Shown here one piece after another: positions 8,677 through 17,665 of a DNA stretch of 64,000 nt; position 1 is the stretch's first letter; every line of letters begins with the position of its first letter. The notes beneath the pieces were generated by a model that did not search any database, had not been told where the DNA came from, and worked only from the letters and a program-made list of their open reading frames with translations. The DNA comes from Deltaproteobacteria bacterium. Its GTDB lineage: Bacteria; Desulfobacterota; Desulfomonilia; UBA1062. The position numbers and the translations under genes are program-made. Location of the stretch: contig JAHDOV010000005.1 in NCBI GenBank assembly GCA_018434685.1, forward strand, positions 64,997 through 128,996, given 5' to 3'.

Positions 8677-11600
8677 ATGACGCACCCGATATCAAAGATT
8701 CTATTCGACAGAGAGGATCACGAACTTCTCGTAATCGTGAACGAAGTCCTCAACAGGGATGAGTCGCGCAAGTATATCAAGAATCTGCTCAACCCCTATC
8801 TGCACCCTCATGGCATCAAGGAAATGGCGGCATCGAGGGAATTGCGCATAGCCTATGCCGTGGTTGACCTCCTGAATTCCCTTGAAGTGGGTGAAGCCAA
8901 GGACAGGCTCTCAGCGCTGCGTTCGCTGAAGGAAGAGGTGCTGTACAGCGCGCGCAGCCATCTCAGGAAGAATACCGCACGGGTGCTCATACAGATTATG
9001 AAAAGGCTGGTACGTTCCCGGGGCGATTATGAGAGCCGGCTCAAACTGGCCCATGATTTCCGAATGGCTGTATCGGGCAAGCCGAGGATCATCCGCGAGC
9101 AGCTCAAGAGATATCACCTCCTCGAGATGTCGGAACAGTGGAACCAGATCGCTACGGACGATCATGTGCACGATGTGAACACAAAAGGGAGGAAGACACC
9201 CACCCACCTTATCATGGATGCCTGGATCAAAGGAATTCGAAGGCTCAAGGTCATCTACTACAATTACGTGAGAACCGATGCGGCTGCAGAGCTTCTCGAG
9301 GCAGCGGAGATCATGGGTATCAGGGTGCGCATCGGGGTGGAACTTTCGGCGCGTTTCCGCAACCGGTATGTTCAGCTGATCTGGGCGCCCAGAGGTCTGC
9401 TGGATGCGCAGGACTATCTCCGCTTCCTGGAAGAGCCTGCCATTGCAGAGTTTACCTCCATGGGGCAGAAGGTCTCGCAGTACCGGCAGGGGTATGTCTT
9501 TTCAATCCTGCGGGAATTCAACATGAGACATCGAGATACCATCAGGGAGAACTACGGTCTGGATCTGTCGCCGCTGGATGAAACCGAATTTCTCAGATTT
9601 GTAGGCACCGGGCAGGTATCCATACTGCATCTGGCCGAGTTCATTCACTCGAAGATGCTCCCGTTGATGCAGGCCCGCACCAAGGAGCTGCGGCATCGAT
9701 ACAACAGTGTGACCCGCGAAGAACAGTCAGCGATTGAAGGCCTGGTCAAGGAGATGAATTCCCTCGATTCGGAGGCCATCGTTGAAAAATACCTGAGGCC
9801 TTTGAAAAATCCTAACATCCCCGACCCCAACATCCCCCGGAATGACCCCGATGTTCCCGCGTTGCTCAAATTTACGCCCAGGGAGGTTATCGACAGGCTG
9901 GATGAACTCCATTCAGGGTACAGCATTACACTGGGACTGAGCGGCCTGAACATCGAAGATGTCATTGAACTCCTGTACGACTGCAGGGGTATGATAACGC
10001 ATCTGGAGATCTTCAACCTGAAAGACTATGTGCTCGCAAAGAATCTTCACTATGACCAGATCAATAAACTCCAGAGGGCAATAAACGAAGGCAACGTGAT
10101 CGCGCTCAAGAGAATTCTCCGCGATCTGATCGAAAAACTGGAAGGATCCGATCATGCAGACCGCACGGACAGGATAGAGAAACTCACCCATATCCTGCAC
10201 GATATCGAATCGTTTCAGGCGTATTACAAGTACTCGTTCCTCAAGAGTCGGGTCGGGAGCGATTCTGCAGGACGTTCGCATCACCTTCACGGCATGGGGA
10301 TGGTGATAAAAGATACCCTGCCGCTGCGGGCACAGAGAGAAATCGAGAAATCTCCCGCTTCATCACGGCTGACCGTTCCCGTCAATACAGGGGTCTATCT
10401 GCGGGTAAGTTATGTGCCCGGGCCGAAAAGGAATCCCCGGGTGGCTTCCCTGCATCGGCTGGTGGAGCGTCTGCCGGGATTCAGGTTTGTGGGCAAGAAA
10501 TGTCAGGAAGACTGGGAGATGCTGAGGCACTCGACCCTGATTGGTGACCCGGGGAATGTAGTGACCCTCGGTGGGATCGATCAGGAGGGGGCGAATGAGC
10601 TCTATCTCAACCCGCCTGAGCTGCGCAAGAAGAGAAGCGGTATTTCCTGGAGGTATCTCAACAGTGCTTTAAAAAACTGGATCAAGGTTCTGATAGGGTT
10701 TGTGCCCGCCTTTGCCACCTTCTATCTGACCAAGGACTGGTGGCTGCTTGCCTACTTCGGTGCCTTCATATGGTTCGGGATCACCGGACTGCGCAATATC
10801 CTGCAGTCCGTTCTGGGAGGAGGCGGGGTCCGGCGCTCTCCACTCCTGCGGTGGAATGATTATGTGAGCTGGGAGCGACTGACCGATTCCCTCCTCTTTA
10901 CGGGGTTTTCCGTTCCGCTGCTCGATTACATCGTGAAGACCCTCATCCTCGACCGCGTCTTCGGTGTGACGGTGTCCACGGGGCCGGTGGTGCTCTATTC
11001 GGTGATGGCTCTGACAAACGGCATCTACATATCCACCCATAATGCGTTCAGGGGATTGCAGAAGGGGGCCATTTTCGGCAATTTTTTCCGCACCATCCTT
11101 TCCATACCCCTTGCCGTCGGGTTCAATGCAGTTATCGGCGGCATCCTTGCAGGGTTCGAAGTGCCCGGGATCAATCTGATTCTGCAGAAATGGGCGGCCA
11201 TCATATCCAAGGCTGCGTCTGACTGTGTGGCCGGTCTGATCGAGGGCCTGACCGACCGGTACCAGAACATCCGCATCCGGCTGCGGGATTATCACAGCAA
11301 GCTTTCCCAGCTGTTCGAAACGTACTCCCACATGGAGATCCTGTTTCCCGAATCAGACGTGCTCAAGATGCTCGAATCCCCGGAGAAGTTCATCTGCACT
11401 ATCCATAACGAGGCCTCTGATCTGGAAAAGATCATCATAATCAATGCGCTCGATCTTCTGTACATCTGGATGTATCAGCCCAGAGCCCAGAGTGCCCTGC
11501 AGATGGTCGTGAAGGAGATGTCAGAGGATGAACGTCAGATATTCGTCCGCATGCACTCTGTCCTTGAGCGCAATCGTGAGATCAGCCAGCTCTTTGTTGA

Positions 11601-11691
11601 CGGGGTTGTCGGCAAGAACTTTTCACGAGGCCTGTCGTTTTATCTCGACAGGGCACCAGGATACCTGAATACGATCAAGACCATGGTGTAG
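8677..11691 (+). CDS. Large membrane protein with a degenerate PHP-like domain, function unknown
   Basis: A 1004-residue protein I cannot assign to a named family. Residues 1-150 are helical. Residues 160-235 read like the start of a PHP phosphoesterase domain: DDHVHD (H163, H165), then GRKTPTHLIMDAWIKGI, then GVELS (E222). A later VGSDSAG with following histidines (SHHLHGMG, residues 526-540) resembles the terminal PHP motif GSDxH. The usual TDH motif is missing (IYYNY instead), and about 200 residues are inserted. Membrane helices lie near 670-705, 738-755, 766-785 and 805-825, followed by a helical cytoplasmic tail. Membrane topology plus a PHP-like domain is unusual. It meets ugpE tail to tail, eight bases apart. 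Confidence 0.85.
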   Translation: MTHPISKILFDREDHELLVIVNEVLNRDESRKYIKNLLNPYLHPHGIKEMAASRELRIAYAVVDLLNSLEVGEAKDRLSALRSLKEEVLYSARSHLRKNTARVLIQIMKRLVRSRGDYESRLKLAHDFRMAVSGKPRIIREQLKRYHLLEMSEQWNQIATDDHVHDVNTKGRKTPTHLIMDAWIKGIRRLKVIYYNYVRTDAAAELLEAAEIMGIRVRIGVELSARFRNRYVQLIWAPRGLLDAQDYLRFLEEPAIAEFTSMGQKVSQYRQGYVFSILREFNMRHRDTIRENYGLDLSPLDETEFLRFVGTGQVSILHLAEFIHSKMLPLMQARTKELRHRYNSVTREEQSAIEGLVKEMNSLDSEAIVEKYLRPLKNPNIPDPNIPRNDPDVPALLKFTPREVIDRLDELHSGYSITLGLSGLNIEDVIELLYDCRGMITHLEIFNLKDYVLAKNLHYDQINKLQRAINEGNVIALKRILRDLIEKLEGSDHADRTDRIEKLTHILHDIESFQAYYKYSFLKSRVGSDSAGRSHHLHGMGMVIKDTLPLRAQREIEKSPASSRLTVPVNTGVYLRVSYVPGPKRNPRVASLHRLVERLPGFRFVGKKCQEDWEMLRHSTLIGDPGNVVTLGGIDQEGANELYLNPPELRKKRSGISWRYLNSALKNWIKVLIGFVPAFATFYLTKDWWLLAYFGAFIWFGITGLRNILQSVLGGGGVRRSPLLRWNDYVSWERLTDSLLFTGFSVPLLDYIVKTLILDRVFGVTVSTGPVVLYSVMALTNGIYISTHNAFRGLQKGAIFGNFFRTILSIPLAVGFNAVIGGILAGFEVPGINLILQKWAAIISKAASDCVAGLIEGLTDRYQNIRIRLRDYHSKLSQLFETYSHMEILFPESDVLKMLESPEKFICTIHNEASDLEKIIIINALDLLYIWMYQPRAQSALQMVVKEMSEDERQIFVRMHSVLERNREISQLFVDGVVGKNFSRGLSFYLDRAPGYLNTIKTMV

Positions 11692-11699
11692 AGGAACAG

Positions 11700-12620
11700 T
11701 CACTTTTCCGGTTCCACCAGTCCCTTGACAAACCACCGCTGCATGAAGAGGACCACGAGAACCGGCGGCAGCATGACGATCAATGCCCCGGCGAGTGCGA
11801 CATTCCAGTAAGGCAGGTCATCCGCCGCAGGGATGAGGTTCTGGAGGCCGATGACAGCGGTCATCATCTTGGGGTTCGTCGTAATGAGCAGCGGCCAGAG
11901 ATACTGGTTCCATCCATAGACAAACTCGATCACCACCAGGGCGGCTATATTGGTCTTGGACAGCGGCAGGAGAATCTTCCTGAAGAAGGTCATGGCCGAA
12001 GCCCCGTCCATTTTAGCCGCCTCGCAGAGTTCTTCCGGAACGGTGAGGAAAAACTGACGGAAGAGGAAGGTGCAGGTTGCCGAGGCAACCAGGGGCATGA
12101 TCAGCCCGGTGTAGCTGTCGAGCAGAGACCAATCCAGCCTCAGGTCAATGTCATGTCCCACTATCCAGCCCACGATGCCGTTTAAGTGCAGGAGATCCCA
12201 CAACCCCTGGAACGGTCCCATGATGTTTGCAGCCATTTGATAGGTGGGCAGAATCCTGACCTCTACCGGAAGCATGAGCGTGCAGAACACGGACACAAAG
12301 GCCACGGTCCGGAACCGGTAATCGAAATAAACGATGGAGAAGGCCCCCAGCAGGGATACGGTGATTTTCCCGATGGTAATCCCCGATGCCATGATAAATG
12401 AGTTTAACAGGTTTGTCCCGAGGTTGCCGTTGATCCATGCCGCCTTGATGTTTACCAGGAACTCTCTGCCGGGGATAAGCGGCATGGGAACCCGGGAAAC
12501 CTCGTGTATGGGCAGGGTGGCGGCAATCAGTGCATAGATAATGGGGAACCCGACGATCAGGATCCCGATGATCAGGAAAATGTATGTCAACGTGTCTAAG
12601 ATCGGTGTCTTTTCTATCAT
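11700..12620 (-). CDS. ugpE: sn-Glycerol-3-phosphate type ABC importer permease UgpE
   Basis: A 306-residue MalG-type permease with about six membrane helices. The EAA motif (EELCEAAKMDGASAMTFFRK) contacts the ATPase. Text near the C-terminus (MTAVIGLQNLI, then a W-F-V-K-G-L-V ending) matches UgpE. AGGAG precedes the ATG. Relative to the roughly 281-residue E. coli protein it carries about 25 extra residues around HDIDLRLDWSLLDS, in a loop between helices. It is last in ugpB-ugpA-ugpE. The true substrate could be glycerol-3-phosphate or a glycerophosphodiester. Confidence 0.9.
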   Translation of the reverse strand: MIEKTPILDTLTYIFLIIGILIVGFPIIYALIAATLPIHEVSRVPMPLIPGREFLVNIKAAWINGNLGTNLLNSFIMASGITIGKITVSLLGAFSIVYFDYRFRTVAFVSVFCTLMLPVEVRILPTYQMAANIMGPFQGLWDLLHLNGIVGWIVGHDIDLRLDWSLLDSYTGLIMPLVASATCTFLFRQFFLTVPEELCEAAKMDGASAMTFFRKILLPLSKTNIAALVVIEFVYGWNQYLWPLLITTNPKMMTAVIGLQNLIPAADDLPYWNVALAGALIVMLPPVLVVLFMQRWFVKGLVEPEK

Positions 12621-12625
12621 GGCTC

Positions 12626-13516
12626 CTACCCGGTATACTGCACCTTTTTCTCCACATATTTGAACTGTAAAACCGTGATGACGATAATAAGGGTCATGAG
12701 GACGACCGACTGTGATGATGAGGCCCCGAGGTTGAGCCCGATGAAGCCGTCCTGGTAGACCTTATAGACCAGGATGTTCGTTGCCCCGCCGGGTCCCCCC
12801 TGGGTCATGGTGTGTATTACGCCGAAGGTATCGAAGAATGAATAGATAATATTCATGACCGTTACAAAGAACAGGGTCGGTGAGAGCAGGGGAAGCGTTA
12901 TAGTCCAGAACCTCCTGAAAGGACTGGCCCCGTCGATTGCTGCCGCCTCGATCAGGGACTTGGGGATTGCCTGCATGCCGGCAACAAAGAACACGAAATT
13001 ATAACTGATCTCTTTCCAGGCGCTGGCTATGACAACCATGAAGAGGGCGTCGGATCCGCGCAGGAGGGGATTCCAGTCCATACCGAGCCAGTGTTTTATG
13101 GCATAGGAAACGACACCGTAGGAAGGATGGAGCAGGAAGAGCCAGAGAATACCTGAAATGGCCGGCGCCACCGCATAGGGCCAGATAAGCATCGTGCGGA
13201 TCACGGCCTTTGCCTTGAGCGCACGGTTGGCCATGGTGGCGATGAAGAGCCCCAGACAGATCGATACCGCGGCCACACAGGCACTGAAAAAGAACGTAGT
13301 CATGATGGATTTGAGATACAAGGGATCGGTAAAGAGTATGATGAAATTATCGAACCAGATGAAGGTGTTTCTTCCGCCAAAGGGGTTGCTGCGCATGACC
13401 GACTGCATCAGTCCCTGGAGGGCAGGCCAGTAGAAGAAGGTAAGGGTCACAAGGATCTGCGGCAGTATCAGAAGATACGGCAGGGTCCTGGAAGAAAAGA
13501 CTGATCTCTTTATCAT
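12626..13516 (-). CDS. ugpA: sn-Glycerol-3-phosphate type ABC importer permease UgpA
   Basis: A 296-residue MalF-type permease with six predicted helices. The EAA loop is KSLIEAAAIDGASPFRRF, and the later MTQGGPGGATNILVYKVYQ segment is typical of UgpA. It ends five bases before ugpE. Between ugpB and this gene lies a strong hairpin (13534-13570), so its dose relative to the binding protein is probably lower. The ribosome binding site is weak (GAG only). Confidence 0.93.
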   Translation of the reverse strand: MIKRSVFSSRTLPYLLILPQILVTLTFFYWPALQGLMQSVMRSNPFGGRNTFIWFDNFIILFTDPLYLKSIMTTFFFSACVAAVSICLGLFIATMANRALKAKAVIRTMLIWPYAVAPAISGILWLFLLHPSYGVVSYAIKHWLGMDWNPLLRGSDALFMVVIASAWKEISYNFVFFVAGMQAIPKSLIEAAAIDGASPFRRFWTITLPLLSPTLFFVTVMNIIYSFFDTFGVIHTMTQGGPGGATNILVYKVYQDGFIGLNLGASSSQSVVLMTLIIVITVLQFKYVEKKVQYTG

Positions 13517-13533
13517 AATCTCGTTGCCTACAG

Positions 13534-13570
13534 GGTAACGCTTCCCTGCTCGCGCAGGGGAAGCGTTACC
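13534..13570 (-). promoter_or_regulatory. Intercistronic hairpin between ugpB and ugpA
   Basis: An inverted repeat with arms GGTAACGCTTCCCTGC and GCAGGGGAAGCGTTACC, one bulged G and a four-base loop. It sits 20 bases after the ugpB stop and 17 bases before ugpA. No U-tract follows, so it is not a standard terminator. It more likely stabilises the ugpB message or attenuates the permease genes, as hairpins after binding-protein genes do in mal-type operons. Confidence 0.8.
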
Positions 13571-13590
13571 ACTGTTGTTGTCATGAAGCC

Positions 13591-14919
13591 CTACTTATAT
13601 GTTTTCTCAAACTCCCGCAATTGCTGGTTGCTCCTCTTGGTCGCATCGTCCATGGCCTGTTGCGCTGTCTTGGTGCCGTTCCAGACAAGTTCCAGCTCTT
13701 CGTTGATGATGTTGCGTATCTGGATGAAGTATCCCAGACGGAGACCGCGTGACTGCTTGTTCGGATCGCGGCGTGTCAGCTGTTTGATCCCTACTTCCTG
13801 GTAGGGGAATTCTTTGTAGTACCCTTCCTTCTTCAACTGTTCATAAGCGGCCAGCGTGATCGGGAAATATCCGGTCTCCTTGTGCCAGTATACCTGCATC
13901 TCCGGGGTCGCAAGATGTGCCAGCAAAGCCGCAACGCCCTTGTAATCTCCTTTGTTGTGGCCCTTGAATACCCACAGGGAAGCGCCACCAATGATGCTGT
14001 TCTGGGGCTCTTTCATCCATGCCTCCACCGGCATGGGTGCCACATCCCACTGGAAATCCTTGACCGTTGCCTGGAGTTTGGCGATCTGGCTTACTGAATC
14101 GATGTATACCCCAGCATTCTGTGCGGCAAACTCTGCAGATGGTCCCTGGAATTTCTGTCCGCCGTAGAAGAACCGGTTGTCCTTCATCCAGTCCTTGAGC
14201 ATGGCTATGTGCTTTACCACTGTCTCGTTGTTGATGAGGAGTTCGCAATCCAGGCCTTCGTAACCGTTTGCCTTCGAGGCAAACGGGATGTTGTGCATGG
14301 CGCTGTAGTTTTCCACCTGTGTCCAGGACTGCCAGCCGAAGGTCAACCCACCCTGGACCCCTGATTTCACCAGCTTGGCGGTAATCTCACCCATTTCATC
14401 CCAGGTGACGGGCTTTTCCTTGTCGAGCATGGGGATGCCGGCTTTCTTGAAGAGATCCACATTGTAGTACATGACCGGTGTCGAGGAGTTGAAAGGCATG
14501 GACATGAGGTTTCCATCCTTATCCATGTAGTATGACAGGACCGGCTGGAGATATCCCTTCCAGTCGATTTTGTACCCCTCGTCGTTCATGAGTTGGTAGA
14601 CCGGATAGACAGCGCCGGAGAGCATCATGGTCTGGGTGCCCACCTCGAACGACTGGATAAGGTGCGGCTGTTTTTTTGCCCGGTATGCCGCGACACCGGC
14701 ATTGACCGTCTCATCATAGTTTCCCTTGTAGGTTCCCACCACGACGTATTCACTCTGTGAATCGTTGAATGCCTTGATCATGGTGTCGATGACCTTGCCG
14801 CGGGCGCCCTTCATGGCATGCCACCAGTTGATGGTAATAGGTTCAGCCATGACCTGGCCTGATAAAAAGATCGCTGCTACAACAACTGCAAAACACATCG
14901 TTATCTTACGTGTATTCAT
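13591..14919 (-). CDS. ugpB: Periplasmic sn-glycerol-3-phosphate binding protein UgpB
   Basis: A 442-residue extracytoplasmic solute-binding protein. The signal peptide (residues 1-25, ending GQVMAEP) is followed by ITINWWHAMKGARGK, the typical UgpB mature start. I place the start at 14919: GGGAGG lies eight bases upstream, and a good promoter ends at 14994. An upstream in-frame ATG at 14988 would lie only a few bases from the -10 box and before any ribosome binding site. It delivers the ligand to UgpA/UgpE, powered by UgpC encoded divergently. Confidence 0.93.
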   Translation of the reverse strand: MNTRKITMCFAVVVAAIFLSGQVMAEPITINWWHAMKGARGKVIDTMIKAFNDSQSEYVVVGTYKGNYDETVNAGVAAYRAKKQPHLIQSFEVGTQTMMLSGAVYPVYQLMNDEGYKIDWKGYLQPVLSYYMDKDGNLMSMPFNSSTPVMYYNVDLFKKAGIPMLDKEKPVTWDEMGEITAKLVKSGVQGGLTFGWQSWTQVENYSAMHNIPFASKANGYEGLDCELLINNETVVKHIAMLKDWMKDNRFFYGGQKFQGPSAEFAAQNAGVYIDSVSQIAKLQATVKDFQWDVAPMPVEAWMKEPQNSIIGGASLWVFKGHNKGDYKGVAALLAHLATPEMQVYWHKETGYFPITLAAYEQLKKEGYYKEFPYQEVGIKQLTRRDPNKQSRGLRLGYFIQIRNIINEELELVWNGTKTAQQAMDDATKRSNQQLREFEKTYK

Positions 14920-14993
14920 AAACATGTCCTCCCACATGAATTTGTAGAACTGATCTGTGCCGAACATTGAGTCAGGTTGCCTGTTCATTAAGG

Positions 14994-15022
14994 AAAGTAA
15001 CTCTTAGCACCAACTAAGTCAA
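14994..15022 (-). promoter_or_regulatory. Sigma-70-like promoter of ugpB
   Basis: On the minus strand TTGACT, a 17-base spacer and TACTTT lie about 75 bases before the chosen ugpB start. The rest of the 14920-15247 region separates the divergent ugpB and ugpC. A TATACT box near 15160 could serve ugpC, but no matching -35 is clear. Confidence 0.6.
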
Positions 15023-15247
15023 GGTTAAATCTCCAGGGAGAGCGCCGAGATGATGGATAAAAACACTATCATATTAATAGGATATATGGGTTGCAGCCAA
15101 ATTGATCGCGAGGCTCGACGGCAGAGGGTACCAATCAATCCCTTGACGGGCAATGAACTTTATACTAAAAAAATGCAGGATTCCGGTCATCACCATAGTC
15201 GGCGGCACACAGAGACAAGTTCCGGGGTACCCGGGTCGGGATGAAAA

Positions 15248-16345
15248 ATGGCTGATGTATTGATAAGAAACGTAGTGAAACGATTCGGCAAGGTCGAGGT
15301 TGTTCACGGGGTAAATCTCGAATTTTACGATAATGAATTCATCGTCCTGGTAGGCCCCTCAGGGTGCGGCAAGTCAACGATTCTGCGCATGATAGCCGGC
15401 CTGGAAAAGATTACCGAGGGGGAAATTCTCATAGACGGAAAGGTCATCAATGATGTCGCCCCCAAGGACAGGGGCATCGCCATGGTGTTTCAGAACTATG
15501 CCCTCTATCCCCACATGAATGTCTTCAACAACATGTCGTTCGGACTCAAGCTGAGCAAAAAGCCCAAGGAGGAGATTGCGAAGAGGGTCAACGAGGTGGC
15601 GGCAATACTGGAACTCGGAGGCCTGCTGCACAGGAAACCCTATGAGCTCTCCGGCGGGCAGCGCCAGAGGGTAGCCATGGGGAGGGCCATGGTCCGCAAC
15701 CCCTCCATCTTTCTCTTTGACGAACCGCTGTCGAACCTCGATGCGAAACTGAGAACCCAGATGCGCACCGAAATAAAACTGCTCCATCAGAAGGTGCAGT
15801 CGAGCATTATCTATGTCACCCACGACCAGGTTGAGGCCATGACGCTTGCCGACAGGATCGTTGTGATGCACGACGGGTATATCGAGCAGGTGGGGGCGCC
15901 GATAGAACTCTTCGAAAAACCGGCAAACACCTTTGTGGCAGGCTTTATCGGGAGCCCGCCCATGAACCTGGTTCCTGCGAGAATAACCCGTGCAGCCACA
16001 GGCCTCCAACTCGAGTTCAATGATAAACTCAGCATACCCATCCCCGCCAAACCGGGTGCAGAGGTAGCGGACGGCCAGGAGGTCATCATGGGCATACGCA
16101 CCGAAGACTTTGCCATCGACATCACGACCAACGGTTTTCCTGATGAGTGGAAGGTGGAAGGCATTGTCGAGGTGGTGGAACCCCTGGGTGGCGAGACGAA
16201 CATGCACATGGATATGCAGGGCGTGAAGTTCACGGCACGCAGCGAGGGGAGACGGATCATCCGCGTCGGCGAAAAGCTCAGGCTCGCCCTGAACCTCAAT
16301 CATCTGCACATATTTGATGCAGAGACCACACGGTCAATTTATTAG
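15248..16345 (+). CDS. ugpC: ABC importer ATPase UgpC
   Basis: A 365-residue MalK-type ATPase. Walker A GPSGCGKST is near residue 37, the Q-loop is VFQNYALYPHMNVF, the signature is LSGGQRQRVAMGRA, Walker B is FLFDEPLSNLDAKLR, and the H-loop is THDQVEAMT. The C-terminal part (about 240-365) holds the TOBE regulatory domain (GSPPMNLVPA at its start). It is transcribed divergently from ugpB-A-E and completes that importer. MalK-type ATPases can also serve several importers. Confidence 0.93.
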   Translation: MADVLIRNVVKRFGKVEVVHGVNLEFYDNEFIVLVGPSGCGKSTILRMIAGLEKITEGEILIDGKVINDVAPKDRGIAMVFQNYALYPHMNVFNNMSFGLKLSKKPKEEIAKRVNEVAAILELGGLLHRKPYELSGGQRQRVAMGRAMVRNPSIFLFDEPLSNLDAKLRTQMRTEIKLLHQKVQSSIIYVTHDQVEAMTLADRIVVMHDGYIEQVGAPIELFEKPANTFVAGFIGSPPMNLVPARITRAATGLQLEFNDKLSIPIPAKPGAEVADGQEVIMGIRTEDFAIDITTNGFPDEWKVEGIVEVVEPLGGETNMHMDMQGVKFTARSEGRRIIRVGEKLRLALNLNHLHIFDAETTRSIY

Positions 16346-16534
16346 GAGCTGATCCTTGCATGCACAGGGACCGTCTCTAAGTGGCGGTTCATGGGTGATG
16401 ACAGGGTTGCCCCTGTAACCGGATCCTCCCTATCCAGGTCAAACCTTCATCCAGGAGCCTGGGACCTTTTTCTGACCTGATCTTTCACTGTACCCCGACA
16501 GGGAACTCTCTGCGTTGGCACTTTAACCCATGAC

Positions 16535-16565
16535 AAAAAAAAACGGCCACGATTTCTCGCAGCCG
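16535..16565 (-). terminator. Rho-independent terminator of the tRNA-Lys/tRNA-Glu transcript
   Basis: On the minus strand a nine-pair stem (CGGCTGCGA with TCGTGGCCG, two G-U pairs) with a GAAA tetraloop is followed by nine U residues. It starts 16 bases after the tRNA-Glu gene. Confidence 0.9.
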
Positions 16566-16580
16566 CCTTCTGGTGTAAAA

Positions 16581-16655
16581 CGTCCCCAAGGGGATTTGAA
16601 CCCCTGTCGCCGGCGTGAAAGGCCGGTGTCCTGGGCCAGGCTAGACGATGGGGAC
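16581..16655 (-). tRNA. tRNA-Glu (anticodon UUC)
   Basis: A 75-base cloverleaf. The acceptor stem GTCCCCA pairs with TGGGGAC, with discriminator G. The anticodon stem-loop CCGGC-CTTTCAC-GCCGG gives UUC, and the T arm is AGGGGTTCAAATCCCCT. CCA is not encoded. It lies six bases after tRNA-Lys in the same transcript. Confidence 0.95.
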
Positions 16656-16661
16656 CCACAG

Positions 16662-16734
16662 TGAGCCAGGAGGGACTCGAACCCTCGACCACCGGATTAA
16701 AAGTCCGATGCTCTACCAACTGAGCTACTGGCTC
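16662..16734 (-). tRNA. tRNA-Lys (anticodon UUU)
   Basis: A 73-base cloverleaf. The acceptor stem GAGCCAG pairs with CTGGCTC, discriminator A. The D arm is TAGCTCAGTTGGTAGAGC, the anticodon loop CTTTTAA gives UUU, and the T loop is GGTTCGAGTCC. CCA is not encoded. Confidence 0.95.
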
Positions 16735-17048
16735 AATTTGATCCCCCCTATCTCATGGATAGATAAAAAGATCAAGCCTAAAGTACCCGCACAAGTGATC
16801 CGGTTGACCTGCCTGAGGGGAATCTCGTGCCCTGATTGCAAAACTGGGTGATTGTATCCGGACTGCTGTTCCGGTAAACTGAAAAGACCAAAAATACCGG
16901 ATAGCTAACTATTGTTGATCCCCTATGCACCTCCCGTGGGCATGACACTGCGGCTCCATTACGGCAGGAGTCCGGCACGCATGCTTTCACCGAAGTTTAT
17001 CAGTACTGGGGGTTTTATACTGGTCCGGGCTGTGGTATAGCGTATCTC
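16735..17048. other. Intergenic stretch upstream of the tRNA pair
   Basis: About 310 bases with no convincing gene. It should hold the promoter for the leftward tRNA transcript. I see -35-like TTGATC and TTGTGC elements on the minus strand within 100 bases of tRNA-Lys, but no clean -10 partner. Nothing else stands out. Confidence 0.4.
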
Positions 17049-17270
17049 ATGGTTTGGCCGATCCTGTACATCCCTGTTGGTATCTGGCTGAGTGCGAATG
17101 TCGTTTCTCAGCTGAACCTGCTCTCCCTGGGGGGGGTAGCGCTGACCTGTGTCATATTCCTGCTCATCGAACTCAAGCAGGTTTCAGGAGATAAAGCCAG
17201 GTCCAGGCTGCCGTTGTGGGTGATGTGTCTGATGCTGGCAACGCTGGTATCGAGTGTGCTCTTCAGATAG
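17049..17270 (+). CDS. Possible small two-helix membrane protein
   Basis: A 73-residue reading frame with two hydrophobic stretches (about 1-40 and 54-72) separated by a charged loop (ELKQVSGDKARSRL). No ribosome binding site is visible before the ATG and no family is recognised. The layout of two helices and a short basic loop is compatible with a real small membrane protein, but chance is not excluded. Confidence 0.35.
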   Translation: MVWPILYIPVGIWLSANVVSQLNLLSLGGVALTCVIFLLIELKQVSGDKARSRLPLWVMCLMLATLVSSVLFR

Positions 17271-17322
17271 TAAAGGAGCGGGATCGCCCCTGCCGGAGTA
17301 TCACCGGTTGTGATGTTCGCTG

Positions 17323-17601
17323 CTAGAGATCTTCCTGGTAGAAGAAATCGTAGATCTTGACGACCCGGATGCCCTGGATGGAAAAGTAGAACTCGTCGTC
17401 TCTCTCCACGCCTTTCACCTCTGCGAGGCCTGATTCCTGGGCCTGAAAGATCTTGGTGTTTCCGAAATCGAAGATAGGCAGAACCTTTGTCGTGTAGGTC
17501 CAGATGGTCCCGTCATCGGCTATGGTCGAGATGATATACTCCCCCTGCTTCAGCCACTTCTTCAATCCCTGAAACGCGATTTTCGGGTGTTCCCTGTACA
17601 T
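17323..17601 (-). CDS. Small conserved-looking hypothetical protein
   Basis: A 92-residue soluble protein with no signal peptide, beginning MYREHPKIAFQG and with alternating polar and hydrophobic residues suggesting a beta-rich fold. GGAAAAGG lies about seven bases before the ATG. It follows cimA on the same strand after about 65 bases and may be the tail gene of that operon. Family and function are not recognised. Confidence 0.6.
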   Translation of the reverse strand: MYREHPKIAFQGLKKWLKQGEYIISTIADDGTIWTYTTKVLPIFDFGNTKIFQAQESGLAEVKGVERDDEFYFSIQGIRVVKIYDFFYQEDL

Positions 17602-17665
17602 ATCCCAACCTTTTCCTGCCGATGTATTCTTCCAAGGTACTTATCGGTTGGTTGACTGCTGTTCT

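Noticed and set aside
14920-14988. Longer N-terminus for UgpB from ATG 14988
   Set aside because: It starts only about six bases after the -10 box, lacks a ribosome binding site, and would bury the signal peptide behind 23 extra residues.
16346-16534. A terminator after ugpC
   Set aside because: ACAGGG/CCCTGT near 16400 forms only six pairs and has no U-tract.
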